Source of the DNA: Dysgonomonadaceae bacterium zrk40
GTDB taxonomy: Bacteria > Bacteroidota > Bacteroidia > Bacteroidales > Dysgonomonadaceae
Direction: 5' to 3'
DNA length: 64,000 bases
NCBI GenBank assembly: GCA_016916535.1
Contig: CP070277.1
Span: 1 to 64,000 of the forward strand
In this document: positions 56,418-64,000 of the stretch, piece after piece
Numbering within the stretch: the stretch's first letter is position 1
Layout: each line of letters begins with the position of its first letter
Made by a program: the position numbers and the translations under genes
The notes under the pieces: model-generated
What the model saw: only the letters and a program-made list of their open reading frames with translations
The model's database searches: none
Told to the model about the DNA's origin: nothing

Positions 56418-58379
56418 ATGACCTCGAACGCCATCAAGATCATCCCCGTCAGGCAGCTCGCGCTCAGCCCGCTCAACGTTCGCAAGACCGAGGCCGGCGC
56501 AGCCGCCGACGCGGAACTGAAAGCCTCGATTAAGGCCGACGGCGGCATCAAGCAAAACCTGCTCGTCTATCCCGCAGGCAAGAACAAGTTCCTGGTTCAT
56601 GGCGGCGGTCGTCGGCTGAAGCAGCTGCAGGTGCTGATCGACGAAGGCGCATTGCCGGCCGAAACGGCTGTACCCTGCAAGGTCGAGACCGAAAAGCAGG
56701 CTATCATCAGCTCGACCACGGAAAACGTCGTGCGTGCCAATATGCACCCCGCTGACCAGTATGAAGCCTTCGCGGCGATGATCGAAAAGGGCTTTAGGAC
56801 CACCGAAATCGCCAATCAGTTCGGCGTGACCGAAAACCTCGTGCAGCGCCGCCTCAAACTGGCCGAGGTCGATCCGGTTCTTCTCACTGCTTTCCGCAAC
56901 GACGAGCTCTCCCTGGACGCGCTGACGGCGTTCACGATCTGCAAGGACCGGAGCCGGCAGGTCGAGATCTTCGAGCAGCTCAAGTCTACCTATCACGGCA
57001 TCAACGCCTATCAGGTTCGCCACCTGGCTACGGAGGACGAAGTGTCGGCGAGCGATAATGTCGCCCAATTTGTCGGCGTCGATGCTTACACGGCTGCCGG
57101 GGGAACGGTGCGCAGGGATCTGTTTTCCGAAGCTGACAACGTTGTTCTTGAAGATGTTGCATTGTTGCATCGTCTGGCGACCGAGGCATTGAACGCCGAG
57201 GCGGAGAAGCTGACGGGAAAGTGGAAATGGGTCGATGTGCATCTGTCGGTCACCTATGACCAGTATATGCGCTATGGTCGCGAATACCCGCTCCCCGTCG
57301 AGCCGGCCCCCGAGGATCAGGCCAAGCTCGATGCCTTGAACGGCGAGATCGAGGAGATGGAGGAGATCGGCGAGGAGGCTTGGACCGACGAGGTGCAGGC
57401 GCGCTGGGATCAACTCCATAACGATCTGGAGGCGCTATCCGCAGACGTGAAGCGGTCGGAATACACCGATGAACAGCGCGCCCGGGCAGGCTGCGTTGTG
57501 TCCATCGATCACCGCGGGGCGTTGAGGGTTGAGACCGGTCTGGTGCATCCGGACGACAAGCGGCAGCAGATTCGCTCCGGCGGCTCTGAAACGATGTCGG
57601 CCGAGGAAAAACGCAAGGAGGCCGGCGTGTCGAATTCGCTTTCGGCGGATCTGCGTGCGATCCGGCATCAGAACCTACAGGCCCACCTTGCCAGCGACTA
57701 TCAAACTGCCTTCGACGCGATGCTCTATTCGATGATCGTCCGCCTGCCCATCGCCTATGCCGCCGCGCCGATCGATATCTCGATGCGTCAGGCGGAGGTC
57801 TTCAAGAGCCGTGAATATCTGGAGGATACGATCGCGGCTGCCATGCTTGAGGAAATCAAGAACACGCTCGACCTGTCGTGGATCTCGCTCGAAAGTCCGC
57901 AGGACTTCATCACGATGTCGGCTCTGCCGATGGAAAAGAAGCAGGCGCTGTTCGCCTGGGCGACGGCGCAGGCTGTTCAGCAGCAATTGGCCAACGATGA
58001 CCATAGCTCGCCGGTTCTTGAGGAGATCGGCCGCCGTTGCAGCACTGATGTTGCAAATTGCTGGCGTCCGGACGCGAAAAACTACTGGTCGCGCGTCCCG
58101 AAAAAGCATGCCCTTTCCGTCGCCGCGGAAGTTATCGGTCAGAAGTGGGCCGATGAGCGCCGCGACTTCAAGAAAGACGCGCTCGCCGCCTCGATGGAAG
58201 CGGCTTTCCGGGAGGGCGCTGACGAACGGGTCGGCATCGATCCGGAAACGGCCAGGCGCACCGCGCGCTGGCTGCCCGACGGCATGGCCTTCGAAAGTTC
58301 TGATGAGCAGCCGCAGGGCGAGGTCGAAAACCCGAAGCCCGATGTGCTGCCGGCGTTCCTGAAAGCCGCCGCTGAATAG
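56418..58379 (+). CDS. Large orphan ParB/RepB-like plasmid protein
   Basis: This 653-residue protein has an N-terminal ParB/Srx nuclease-type domain (KIIPVRQLALSPLNVRKTE, then FLVHGGGRRLKQLQVL near 60-75 and ENVVRANMHPADQYEAF) and a helix-turn-helix TTEIANQFGVTENLVQRRL near 130-148. The remaining 450 residues are of unknown fold. No ParA is nearby. ParB-like proteins of this length are common in plasmid leading regions, where partition, nuclease or anti-defence roles are suggested. The start is 56418, not the longer open frame. Confidence 0.85.
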   Translation: MTSNAIKIIPVRQLALSPLNVRKTEAGAAADAELKASIKADGGIKQNLLVYPAGKNKFLVHGGGRRLKQLQVLIDEGALPAETAVPCKVETEKQAIISSTTENVVRANMHPADQYEAFAAMIEKGFRTTEIANQFGVTENLVQRRLKLAEVDPVLLTAFRNDELSLDALTAFTICKDRSRQVEIFEQLKSTYHGINAYQVRHLATEDEVSASDNVAQFVGVDAYTAAGGTVRRDLFSEADNVVLEDVALLHRLATEALNAEAEKLTGKWKWVDVHLSVTYDQYMRYGREYPLPVEPAPEDQAKLDALNGEIEEMEEIGEEAWTDEVQARWDQLHNDLEALSADVKRSEYTDEQRARAGCVVSIDHRGALRVETGLVHPDDKRQQIRSGGSETMSAEEKRKEAGVSNSLSADLRAIRHQNLQAHLASDYQTAFDAMLYSMIVRLPIAYAAAPIDISMRQAEVFKSREYLEDTIAAAMLEEIKNTLDLSWISLESPQDFITMSALPMEKKQALFAWATAQAVQQQLANDDHSSPVLEEIGRRCSTDVANCWRPDAKNYWSRVPKKHALSVAAEVIGQKWADERRDFKKDALAASMEAAFREGADERVGIDPETARRTARWLPDGMAFESSDEQPQGEVENPKPDVLPAFLKAAAE

Positions 58380-58405
58380 ATCCCATCACCACCAGGTCTC
58401 CGGTG

Positions 58406-58441
58406 GACGGTCGCTCTCAAGTTAGAGGGCGGCCGTCTTTT
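58406..58441 (+). terminator. Terminator of the parB-like gene
   Basis: GACGGTCGCTCT pairs with AGGGCGGCCGTC over 12 positions (three G-T pairs) around an 8-base loop, followed by four T. It overlaps the start of the next leader hairpin. Confidence 0.75.
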
Positions 58442-58505
58442 CCGTGAACGGAAAACAAGAGCGAGAAAGTTGTTTTCTCCGCCGTTCGATACGGAGACAA
58501 AACCC
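58438..58505 (+). promoter_or_regulatory. Dual-hairpin leader of the gene at 58506
   Basis: Tight hairpin TTTTCCGT-GA-ACGGAAAA (58438-58455), GAGAAAG (58463-58469), then stem GTTTT-CTCCG...CGGAG-AC-AAAAC (58472-58503) with the ribosome site in its 3' arm. The ATG is 2 bases later. Confidence 0.6.
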
Positions 58506-59063
58506 ATGCGAGCTTACAGACCGAAACGAGAAGACTTCATCCCCGAAGGTGCTGACGTGCGTTCCGATCCGGAATCCGATGCCGTCGCCTATCTGTTCGA
58601 AAACCGCGGCAGGCCCTGCGCCAAGCTGTTCGTCGACAAGCGCGCGCGCCCCGAGTGGCATTACTGGTTCAAAAGCCCGGAAGCGCGCGAGAAGCGGATC
58701 GAAGAAGGCTTCCAGGACCGCCGCAGGACGCTTGCGTGCAAAAAGCGCTATCGGCCGTCAAACGCCGGCATCGAGATTGGCCATATCTTCGTGGCGTCCT
58801 GGGGCTATGATCAGACAAACGTCGATTTCTGGCAGGTCACAAAGCTCATCGGCAAGTCCATGGCCGAGGTCCGACCGATCGGATCGATCGACGCGTCGAG
58901 CGAGAATGAGGCGCCGATGACCGAGCATGTCGTTCCGTATGCCGACCACTTTATCGGTCCTGCCCGTCGCGTCAGAATCTCCAACAGCGGTTTCAACCCG
59001 GAATCCTTCATTCATGCCCGTCTGTGGGATGGAAAGCCGTGCTACGCTTCGCACTACGCTTGA
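58506..59063 (+). CDS. Conserved-looking plasmid protein of unknown function
   Basis: This 185-residue soluble protein starts MRAYRPKREDFIPEGADV. It contains AYLFENRGRPCAKLFVDKRARPEWHYWF and ASWGYDQTNVDFWQVTKLIG, a repeated Trp/Tyr pattern suggestive of a compact beta fold. It ends HARLWDGKPCYASHYA. No named family is recognised. Its last 35 codons are duplicated at 59890-59997 beyond the VapBC pair. ATG 58506 is set by the leader. Confidence 0.65.
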   Translation: MRAYRPKREDFIPEGADVRSDPESDAVAYLFENRGRPCAKLFVDKRARPEWHYWFKSPEAREKRIEEGFQDRRRTLACKKRYRPSNAGIEIGHIFVASWGYDQTNVDFWQVTKLIGKSMAEVRPIGSIDASSENEAPMTEHVVPYADHFIGPARRVRISNSGFNPESFIHARLWDGKPCYASHYA

Positions 59064-59081
59064 AATCTCACATCCGGCCTA

Positions 59082-59101
59082 GTATATGCTTCTGTATATA
59101 C
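59082..59101 (+). promoter_or_regulatory. VapBC operator-like inverted repeat
   Basis: GTATAT-N8-ATATAC lies 22 bp before vapB in an AT-rich stretch that could also supply the -10. AGGAGG precedes vapB. Confidence 0.5.
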
Positions 59102-59123
59102 AAAATTCTGACAGGAGGTTATC

Positions 59124-59384
59124 ATGCCCCAGCCCCAAGCGTCCGAAGCACGCGAAGCCAAGTTGTTTCGCAACAACAAGAGTCAGGCGGTTCGTATCCC
59201 GGCCGATTTCGAACTTCCGGGCGACCGTGTGCTGATACATCGGGAGGGAAGCCGACTTGTGATCGAACCTGCCCCCAACAAAAATCTTCTGAACATTCTG
59301 GCGCGACTGAAGCCGCTCGGCCCTGATGACCAGTTCCCCGACGTCGATGAGACCCTGCTGCCAGCAAGGGAAATCGACCTTTGA
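59124..59384 (+). CDS. vapB: VapB-type antitoxin (AbrB/SpoVT fold)
   Basis: This 86-residue protein has the swapped-hairpin AbrB domain: AKLFRNNKSQAVRIPADFELPGD near 12-34 and REGSRLVIEPAP. The tail KNLLNILARLKPLGPDDQFP would wrap the PIN toxin. A perfect AGGAGG site is upstream. Its stop overlaps the TTG start of vapC. Confidence 0.9.
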   Translation: MPQPQASEAREAKLFRNNKSQAVRIPADFELPGDRVLIHREGSRLVIEPAPNKNLLNILARLKPLGPDDQFPDVDETLLPAREIDL

Positions 59385-59785
59385 GCCGCCTTTACATGCT
59401 CGACACGAATATCGTGTCGGATCTCGCGCGTAATCCGGCCGGCGCCGTCGTCGGCCATATCGCTGATGTCGGGCAGGATATGATCTGCGTCAGCATTATC
59501 ACCGCGGCTGAGCTATGCTATGGCTGCGAACGCAAGGGGTCTGCCAAGCTGACAGCCCAGGTCGAGGCCATTCTTGGCGGCATGCAAATACTCGCATTGG
59601 ATGCGCCAGCACATGCCCGGTACGGCCGCATCAGAGCAGGCCTCGAAGCAGCCGGTACGCCCATCGGTCCAAATGATCTTCTGATTGCAGCCCATGCCTT
59701 GGCTGTCGATGCTGTTCTGGTGACAGCCAATACGCGCGAGTTTTTGCGAGTGCCCGGCCTCGAGGTTGAGAACTGGATAGCATGA
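59381..59785 (+). CDS. vapC: VapC PIN-domain RNase toxin
   Basis: This 134-residue PIN nuclease has the acidic metal-binding residues in MLDTNIVSDLAR (D8), SIITAAELCYG (E near 43), GPNDLLIAAHAL (D near 96) and TANTREF. VapC toxins cut tRNA or rRNA. The frame begins with TTG overlapping the vapB stop (TTGA); ATG 59396 is the alternative. Confidence 0.9.
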   Translation: MSRLYMLDTNIVSDLARNPAGAVVGHIADVGQDMICVSIITAAELCYGCERKGSAKLTAQVEAILGGMQILALDAPAHARYGRIRAGLEAAGTPIGPNDLLIAAHALAVDAVLVTANTREFLRVPGLEVENWIA

Positions 59786-59848
59786 GCTCAATCCCGGAAA
59801 ATGCCAGATCGTTGCTGCTAAGCTCTTGAGGAGGCCTCGCAACCTTTC

Positions 59849-59997
59849 CTGAGCATACAGCCAAGGCCAGCCTGGCAGGCCAGCTCATCGGGTAGGCCCG
59901 GCGCGTCAGAATCTCCAACAGTGGCTTCAGCCCGGAATCCTTCATTCATGCCCGTCTGTGGTATGGAAAGCCGTGCTACGCATCGCACTATGCGTAG
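59849..59997 (+). pseudogene. Duplicated 3' end of the gene at 58506
   Basis: The frame reads SEHTAKASLAGQLIG, a TAG stop, then ARRVRISNSGFSPESFIHAR and LWYGKPCYASHYA. The last 100 bp are nearly identical to the end of the 58506 gene, while the part before is diverged. It is a remnant of a second copy left on the far side of VapBC. Confidence 0.75.
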
Positions 59998-60011
59998 GTG
60001 TAATCTATCGG

Positions 60012-60040
60012 TTGACATATGTAATCAGATTGATTACGGT
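60012..60040 (+). promoter_or_regulatory. higBA promoter with operator palindrome
   Basis: TTGACA (60012-60017) is 17 bp from TACGGT (60035-60040). The dyad GTAATCA-GAT-TGATTAC (60021-60037) fills the spacer and overlaps the -10. The toxin ATG is only 6 bases after the -10, suggesting a leaderless message. Confidence 0.7.
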
Positions 60041-60046
60041 TCTGTC

Positions 60047-60322
60047 ATGATAAAAGGCTTCGCCAACAAGCAACTCAAGGCGCTGTGGGAGACGGGAAAG
60101 TCGAAAATAGACGCCCGTCTTCACAAGCGAATCCTGCTGCGCCTCGATGCTTTGGACGCGGCTTCAAGGCCGGAGGATCTAAACATTCCCGGCTTCAATT
60201 TTCATAGCCTCACCGGTTTTAGCCCAACCCGCTATACGGTGCATGTCAATGGCCCCTGGTGCGTGACATTCGAGTTCGAGAATGGTGACGCCTATGTGGT
60301 CGACTTTGAACAATATCACTGA
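60047..60322 (+). CDS. higB: HigB-type toxin
   Basis: This 91-residue RelE-superfamily toxin has IKGFANKQLKALWETGKS, LLRLDALDAASRPEDLNIPG, RYTVHVNGPWCVTFEFENGDAYVVDFEQYH, the usual HigB pattern. It cleaves translated mRNA at the ribosome. It begins at ATG 60047 and is followed after 12 bp by higA. Confidence 0.92.
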   Translation: MIKGFANKQLKALWETGKSKIDARLHKRILLRLDALDAASRPEDLNIPGFNFHSLTGFSPTRYTVHVNGPWCVTFEFENGDAYVVDFEQYH

Positions 60323-60334
60323 GAGGTGACGATT

Positions 60335-60634
60335 ATGGCCCGCAATCCTGACCGCTGCCCGTCGCATCCGGGCGAATTGTTGCGTGAAACCGTTATCCCG
60401 GCCACGGGCAAGTCCATCAGCGAGATCGCCCGTCTTCTTGGCATATCGCGTCAGCAGCTCCATGCCATCCTGGCAGAGCGAAAACCGGTCAGCCCTGAAG
60501 TTGCTGTTCGACTTGGCAAACTGTTCGGTAATGGCGCCGGCCTCTGGCTGCGCATGCAGAGTGCCTATGATACCTGGCACGCCGAACGCACCGTCGACGT
60601 ATCCAGCATTCCGACGCTCGATACGGCAGCATAG
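60335..60634 (+). CDS. higA: HigA-type antitoxin
   Basis: This 99-residue Xre-fold antitoxin has HPGELLRETVIPATGKSISEIARLLGISRQQLHAIL and KPVSPEVAVRLGKLFGNGAGLWLRMQSAYD, the diagnostic HigA block. It should bind the dyad at 60021-60037. The start follows GAGAGG; a GTG at 60326 is possible. Confidence 0.93.
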   Translation: MARNPDRCPSHPGELLRETVIPATGKSISEIARLLGISRQQLHAILAERKPVSPEVAVRLGKLFGNGAGLWLRMQSAYDTWHAERTVDVSSIPTLDTAA

Positions 60635-60648
60635 AAGTTGCCTTGCAA

Positions 60649-60710
60649 AAAGCGCCGCCTCGATGTTCGAGGACGGCGCTTTCGCCGTGCATCTGAACAA
60701 GGAGCACGGC
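60649..60710 (+). promoter_or_regulatory. Two hairpins between higA and the gene at 60711
   Basis: AAAGCGCCG-C-CTCGA-TGT-TCGAG-GA-CGGCGCTTT (60649-60682) is a long stem that could end higA transcription. GCCGTGC-N13-GCACGGC (60684-60710) has AAGGA in its loop and abuts the next ATG, as in the other leaders of this window. Confidence 0.6.
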
Positions 60711-61289
60711 ATGTTTGAACTGCACCGCGAAACCCTCAATGACAAGACAATCCGGATCATCCCCGATCCCGATCCGATGAACCCGCGTGTCGAGTGCGAC
60801 ACGCTGGGCACGATGATCTGCTGGCATCCCCGCTATAACCTTGGAGACAAGCACAGCTATCGCAACAATCAGGAGCTGTTCATCGCTCTTGCCGGCTATG
60901 AAGATGAAGCACCTTTCGATCTGGAAGCGATCGAAAAACGCGCTCTGCGAAACGCGATCATCCTGCCGCTGTACCTCTATGACCATAGCGGCCTAACGAT
61001 GAACACCAATGGATTTTCCTGCCCGTGGGACAGCGGTCAGGTCGGATACGTTTTCGTCACACTCGAAGACGCCAGGACTGAATTCAGCGCCAAGCGGCTA
61101 TCCTCCAAAATGCGCGAGCGCGCGATCGACATTTTGCGGGCGGAAGTGGATGTTTACGACGCCTATCTTCGTGGAGACTATTGCGGTTTTGAGATCATGG
61201 GCGACGACGATGAAGTCATCGATTCATGCTGGGGCTTTTCAACAATGGCTGACTGCCTGACGGAAGCGCGTAGCGTTCTCGCCGCATAG
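60711..61289 (+). CDS. Acidic plasmid protein of unknown function
   Basis: This 192-residue acidic protein has ICWHPRYNLGDKHSY, IILPLYLYDHSGLTMNT, WDSGQVGYVFVTLEDARTEF and a last segment DVYDAYLRGDYCGFEIMG. This is the pattern of a widespread family on plasmids and phages without known activity. It is acidic overall, as DNA-mimic anti-restriction proteins are, but that is only a guess. ATG 60711 is set by the leader. Confidence 0.7.
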   Translation: MFELHRETLNDKTIRIIPDPDPMNPRVECDTLGTMICWHPRYNLGDKHSYRNNQELFIALAGYEDEAPFDLEAIEKRALRNAIILPLYLYDHSGLTMNTNGFSCPWDSGQVGYVFVTLEDARTEFSAKRLSSKMRERAIDILRAEVDVYDAYLRGDYCGFEIMGDDDEVIDSCWGFSTMADCLTEARSVLAA

Positions 61290-61309
61290 GCATCTATCAA
61301 TCGAAAATC

Positions 61310-61340
61310 AAAAGCCGTCCGAACAACCGGGCGGCTTTTT
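61310..61340 (+). terminator. Rho-independent terminator
   Basis: AAAAGCCGTCCG and CGGGCGGCTTTT form a 12-bp stem (one G-T) with a 6-base loop and a T run, 20 bp after the stop. Confidence 0.88.
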
Positions 61341-61384
61341 CTATGTTGCGGTTCGCCTTCGAAGCCAAAAGCAAGAGGGGGACC

Positions 61385-61453
61385 GGGAAGGTTTGAACCT
61401 TCCCAGGACAGAGAAAGGGGAGGTCTCAACCGTCAACCAAGCCGGAGATCCCC
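61385..61453 (+). promoter_or_regulatory. Dual-hairpin leader of the methyltransferase-helicase gene
   Basis: Tight hairpin GGGAAGGTT-TG-AACCTTCCC (61385-61404), GAGAAAG (61411-61417), then stem GGGGA-GG-TCTC...GAGA-TCCCC (61417-61453). The GGAG site lies in its 3' arm, and the ATG starts on the next base. Confidence 0.6.
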
Positions 61454-64000
61454 ATGACCATCGTCGAAGCCTTTACGACCGGAACCCCCGTCACCGATGA
61501 TCCCGCCGCCATTTTGAACGCAGGAAGGGTCTTGTTGCCAATCCTCGAAAGCGGGACCAGCATCTCGTCATCTGCGTTGCGTGATGCCATGGAACGAGCC
61601 TCAGGTGGTTCCGATACAGACGGAACCTGGCTGTGGAAGCACGCCTACGAAGCTGCCGAATGCGCCCAGGTTCTGTTCCTGCAAAAGTACGGCGCCACCA
61701 TGCGCAAGCAGGCGAAGACGCCGCAGCAACTGGTGACGATGATCGAGACCATCGCCAGCCTGTCGCCGAGCCAGACGAAGCGCTCCGATGAATCTCAGGC
61801 CCTTCAACAATTTTCCACTCCCCTGCCCATAGCATTCGCCGCCGCGCACGCGGCGGCGATCACCGCCGACGACCATGTTCTCGAACCATCGGCCGGCACG
61901 GGACTTTTGGCTGCTTTCGCCGCCATAGCCGGCGCAGACCTGCATCTCAACGAGATTTCGCAAACGCGCGCAGCCTTGCTGACTGAGCTGTTCGCCGGAT
62001 CAGACGTTACCCGCCATGATGCCGGCACAATCCATGACCGGCTCAACCCGTCGGTCGATCCGTCGGTCATTCTCATGAACCCGCCATTTTCGGCCGCCCC
62101 GGGCGTCACTCGCCGTTACAGGGCCGCGACCGCGCATCATTTGCGCTCTGCCCTCGCCCGACTTCGCCCTGGCGGCCGCCTTGTGTTGATTTCCGGCGCT
62201 TCCTTTACGGCGCAGTCGCATTCGTGGCGCTCGTTCTTCAACGACCTGCAGCAAACGGCTTCAGTTGTCTTCACCGCTTCGATTTCGGGCAAAGCCTATG
62301 CCCGGCATGGCACGACCGTCGAGACGCGCCTGACCGTGTTCGACAAGGTGCCGCAGACGGTCGAGCCGCTAGCGTTTGCGCGCTGCGAAACCGCGGGCGA
62401 GCTGCTGGACCTTGTGGTTGAGCACTGCCCTGCCCGACTGGCAACGACGACTTCCTCGACAACGCCGCACCCGGCTCCGGCCGCCCCGGCATTGGCACAG
62501 ATCCGCGCCAAGGCACGCGCGACCGTTAAAACCTCGACAGCGCATCCCCTGGACAACGCCGAGATCTGCGACGTCGCCTATCAGGCCCGCGACGACATCA
62601 GCGCTGGCGGTCAGGGCTCCGATGAAATCTATGAGCCCTACGAGGTTCAGACGATCGCGATCGATCACGCCAAGCCGCATCCTGGCGAACTGGTTCAGTC
62701 GGCCGCCATGGCGTCCGTACAGGCCCCGCTTCCTTCTTATCGGCCCCGCCTTCCAGCGCAGCTGATAGCCGATGGCGTCTTGTCAGCCCCTCAGCTCGAA
62801 ACCGTGATCTATGCCGGCGAGGCCCATGAGACGTTTCTGAAAGGCACTTACGATGTGGTCGACGACTTTGCGTCGATCCAGCCGGCAAAGGTTGAAGCCA
62901 GCGCGTTTTCGGTCGAAGCGCTGCCGGAGGACGCCTCGAAGACCGTCCTGAAAAGCGCACGGTTCCGGCGCGGTTTCTTTCTCGGTGATGGGACCGGTTG
63001 CGGCAAGGGTCGACAGGTCGCGGCCGTCATTCTCGACAACTGGTTGAAGGGGCGCCGTAAGGCGCTGTGGATCTCGCGCAGCGACAAGCTCATCGAGGAT
63101 GCCCGGCGTGACTGGCAGGCGCTCGGCGGCGTGGCCGCCGATATCATTCCGATTTCAAGTTTTCCGCAAGGACGGTCGATCCCTGATCAGCCGGGTATTC
63201 TGTTCGTGACCTATGCCACGCTTCGCAGCCAGGCCAGGCAGGACAAGAAAAGCCGCCTTGCGCAGATCCTCGACTGGATCGGTCATGACTTCGACGGTGT
63301 GATCGCGTTCGATGAAGCCCATGCAATGGCCAATGCCGTCAGCGCCAAAGGCGAGCGCGGCGAACGCAAGCCATCGGAGCAGGGTCGCGTTGGGCTTCTC
63401 CTGCAGAATGCCGTTCCGAGCGCGCGCGTGCTCTATGTGTCGGCGACCGGAGCCACAACGGTCAGCAATTTGGCCTATGCCTCACGGCTCGGCCTTTGGC
63501 AGACCGGCGACTTTCCGTTCAGCACGCGGGCCGATTTCATCGCCTCCATGGAAGACGGCGGGATCGCCGCCATGGAGGTGATTTCACGCGACCTGAAGGC
63601 GCTTGGCCTCTATACGGCTCGCCTGCTTTCGTTCAAGGATGTCGAGTATGAGATGCTCGTACATGAGCTGACCGAGGCACAGACCGAGATCTATGACGCC
63701 TATGCCAACGCGTATCAGATCATTCACCAGAACCTTGAGAAGGCGCTGGAAGCCGTCGGTATCACGGCGGACGGAGCAACGCTTAATCCGCGCGCCAAAA
63801 GCGCCGCGCGATCGGCGTTCGAGGGCAACAAACAGCGGTTCTTCAACCATCTGATCACCGCGATGAAATGCCCTTCGGTGTTGCGGGCGATCCAGGCGGA
63901 CATCGATGATGGTCATGCGCCCGTCGTCCAGATCGTCTCGACCGGCGAGGCGCTGATGGAGCGCCGTATCGCGGAAATCCCGCCATCGGAGTGGAACGAC
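61454..64000 (+). CDS. DarB/strawberry-notch-like methyltransferase-helicase (runs off window)
   Basis: The first 849 codons are visible. Residues about 110-290 form a class I SAM-dependent methyltransferase: motif I VLEPSAGTGLL and motif IV LMNPPFS, as in N6-adenine enzymes. From about 430 an SF2 helicase of the strawberry-notch type follows: FFLGDGTGCGKGRQ (Walker A-like) and IAFDEAHAM (DEAH). The same fusion is found in phage P1 DarB, an anti-restriction protein, and in many plasmid genes. A long C-terminal part presumably follows. Confidence 0.85.
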   Translation, partial: MTIVEAFTTGTPVTDDPAAILNAGRVLLPILESGTSISSSALRDAMERASGGSDTDGTWLWKHAYEAAECAQVLFLQKYGATMRKQAKTPQQLVTMIETIASLSPSQTKRSDESQALQQFSTPLPIAFAAAHAAAITADDHVLEPSAGTGLLAAFAAIAGADLHLNEISQTRAALLTELFAGSDVTRHDAGTIHDRLNPSVDPSVILMNPPFSAAPGVTRRYRAATAHHLRSALARLRPGGRLVLISGASFTAQSHSWRSFFNDLQQTASVVFTASISGKAYARHGTTVETRLTVFDKVPQTVEPLAFARCETAGELLDLVVEHCPARLATTTSSTTPHPAPAAPALAQIRAKARATVKTSTAHPLDNAEICDVAYQARDDISAGGQGSDEIYEPYEVQTIAIDHAKPHPGELVQSAAMASVQAPLPSYRPRLPAQLIADGVLSAPQLETVIYAGEAHETFLKGTYDVVDDFASIQPAKVEASAFSVEALPEDASKTVLKSARFRRGFFLGDGTGCGKGRQVAAVILDNWLKGRRKALWISRSDKLIEDARRDWQALGGVAADIIPISSFPQGRSIPDQPGILFVTYATLRSQARQDKKSRLAQILDWIGHDFDGVIAFDEAHAMANAVSAKGERGERKPSEQGRVGLLLQNAVPSARVLYVSATGATTVSNLAYASRLGLWQTGDFPFSTRADFIASMEDGGIAAMEVISRDLKALGLYTARLLSFKDVEYEMLVHELTEAQTEIYDAYANAYQIIHQNLEKALEAVGITADGATLNPRAKSAARSAFEGNKQRFFNHLITAMKCPSVLRAIQADIDDGHAPVVQIVSTGEALMERRIAEIPPSEWND

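Overview
The window looks like about 64 kb of a conjugative plasmid, or a plasmid-derived integrated element, from an alphaproteobacterium. GC is high and there are many ATGA/TAATG gene overlaps. A repC-type replication gene, TraA/TraC/TraD mobilisation genes, DUF736, a WGR protein and an orphan ParB all fit Hyphomicrobiales or Rhodobacterales. The species cannot be read from the sequence.

Layout. (1) 1-5.3 kb is a copper island: copZ, copA, a CueR/HmrR-type MerR regulator, a small ion channel, a DUF305 membrane protein and a damaged NuoA/NuoB-like pair. Three promoters there have the 19-bp MerR spacing. (2) 5.7-8.0 kb is a scar of an IS66 remnant, an ISL3 element that lost its right end and a beheaded OmpR/PhoB-type regulator. 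(3) 8.1-11.9 kb holds arsenic resistance: an ArsR-arsenate reductase fusion facing an arsR-arsC-arsH-arsB operon. (4) 12.5-17.5 kb is plasmid backbone: DUF736, a winged-helix protein, a VbhA/Fic toxin-antitoxin pair, an IS110/IS1111-type element and a RelE/Xre pair. (5) 17.6-24.1 kb holds the DNA-processing genes: coupling protein, TraD, TraC, a strong oriT candidate and a TraA relaxase-helicase.

(6) 24.2-47.8 kb encodes a type IVB (Dot/Icm, IncI-like) secretion system: dotD-dotC-dotB; then, on the minus strand, a DotO ATPase, four unassigned envelope proteins, a lysozyme-like protein and DotA; then icmL-icmK-icmE-icmT. It is interrupted at 27.3-35.8 kb by envelope and stress cargo (PhoD phosphatase, cation antiporter, DegP protease, SH3 protein, L,D-transpeptidase). 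At about 44.35 kb the head-to-head pair dotO / DsbC-like gene has lost both 5' halves, so this copy of the apparatus is probably defective. (7) 48.0-49.5 kb is an orphan repC preceded by a candidate antisense RNA. (8) 51-55.8 kb is a recombinase-in-trio (RIT) element carrying a tetR-eamA pair, with a truncated third recombinase. (9) 55.8-64 kb is an anti-restriction and stability block: an ardC remnant, an orphan ParB, VapBC, HigBA, unknown plasmid proteins and a DarB-like methyltransferase-helicase that runs off the window.

The most novel-looking signal is a family of structured 5' leaders. A tight hairpin is followed by a second hairpin that holds the ribosome-binding site and ends at or within a few bases of the start codon. 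It precedes the ParB, two unknown genes and the methyltransferase-helicase in region 9. A single-hairpin version precedes a 57-residue ORF near 16.4 kb. Three leaders also share a GAGAAAG box between the hairpins. This suggests a shared post-transcriptional or early-entry control of these backbone genes.
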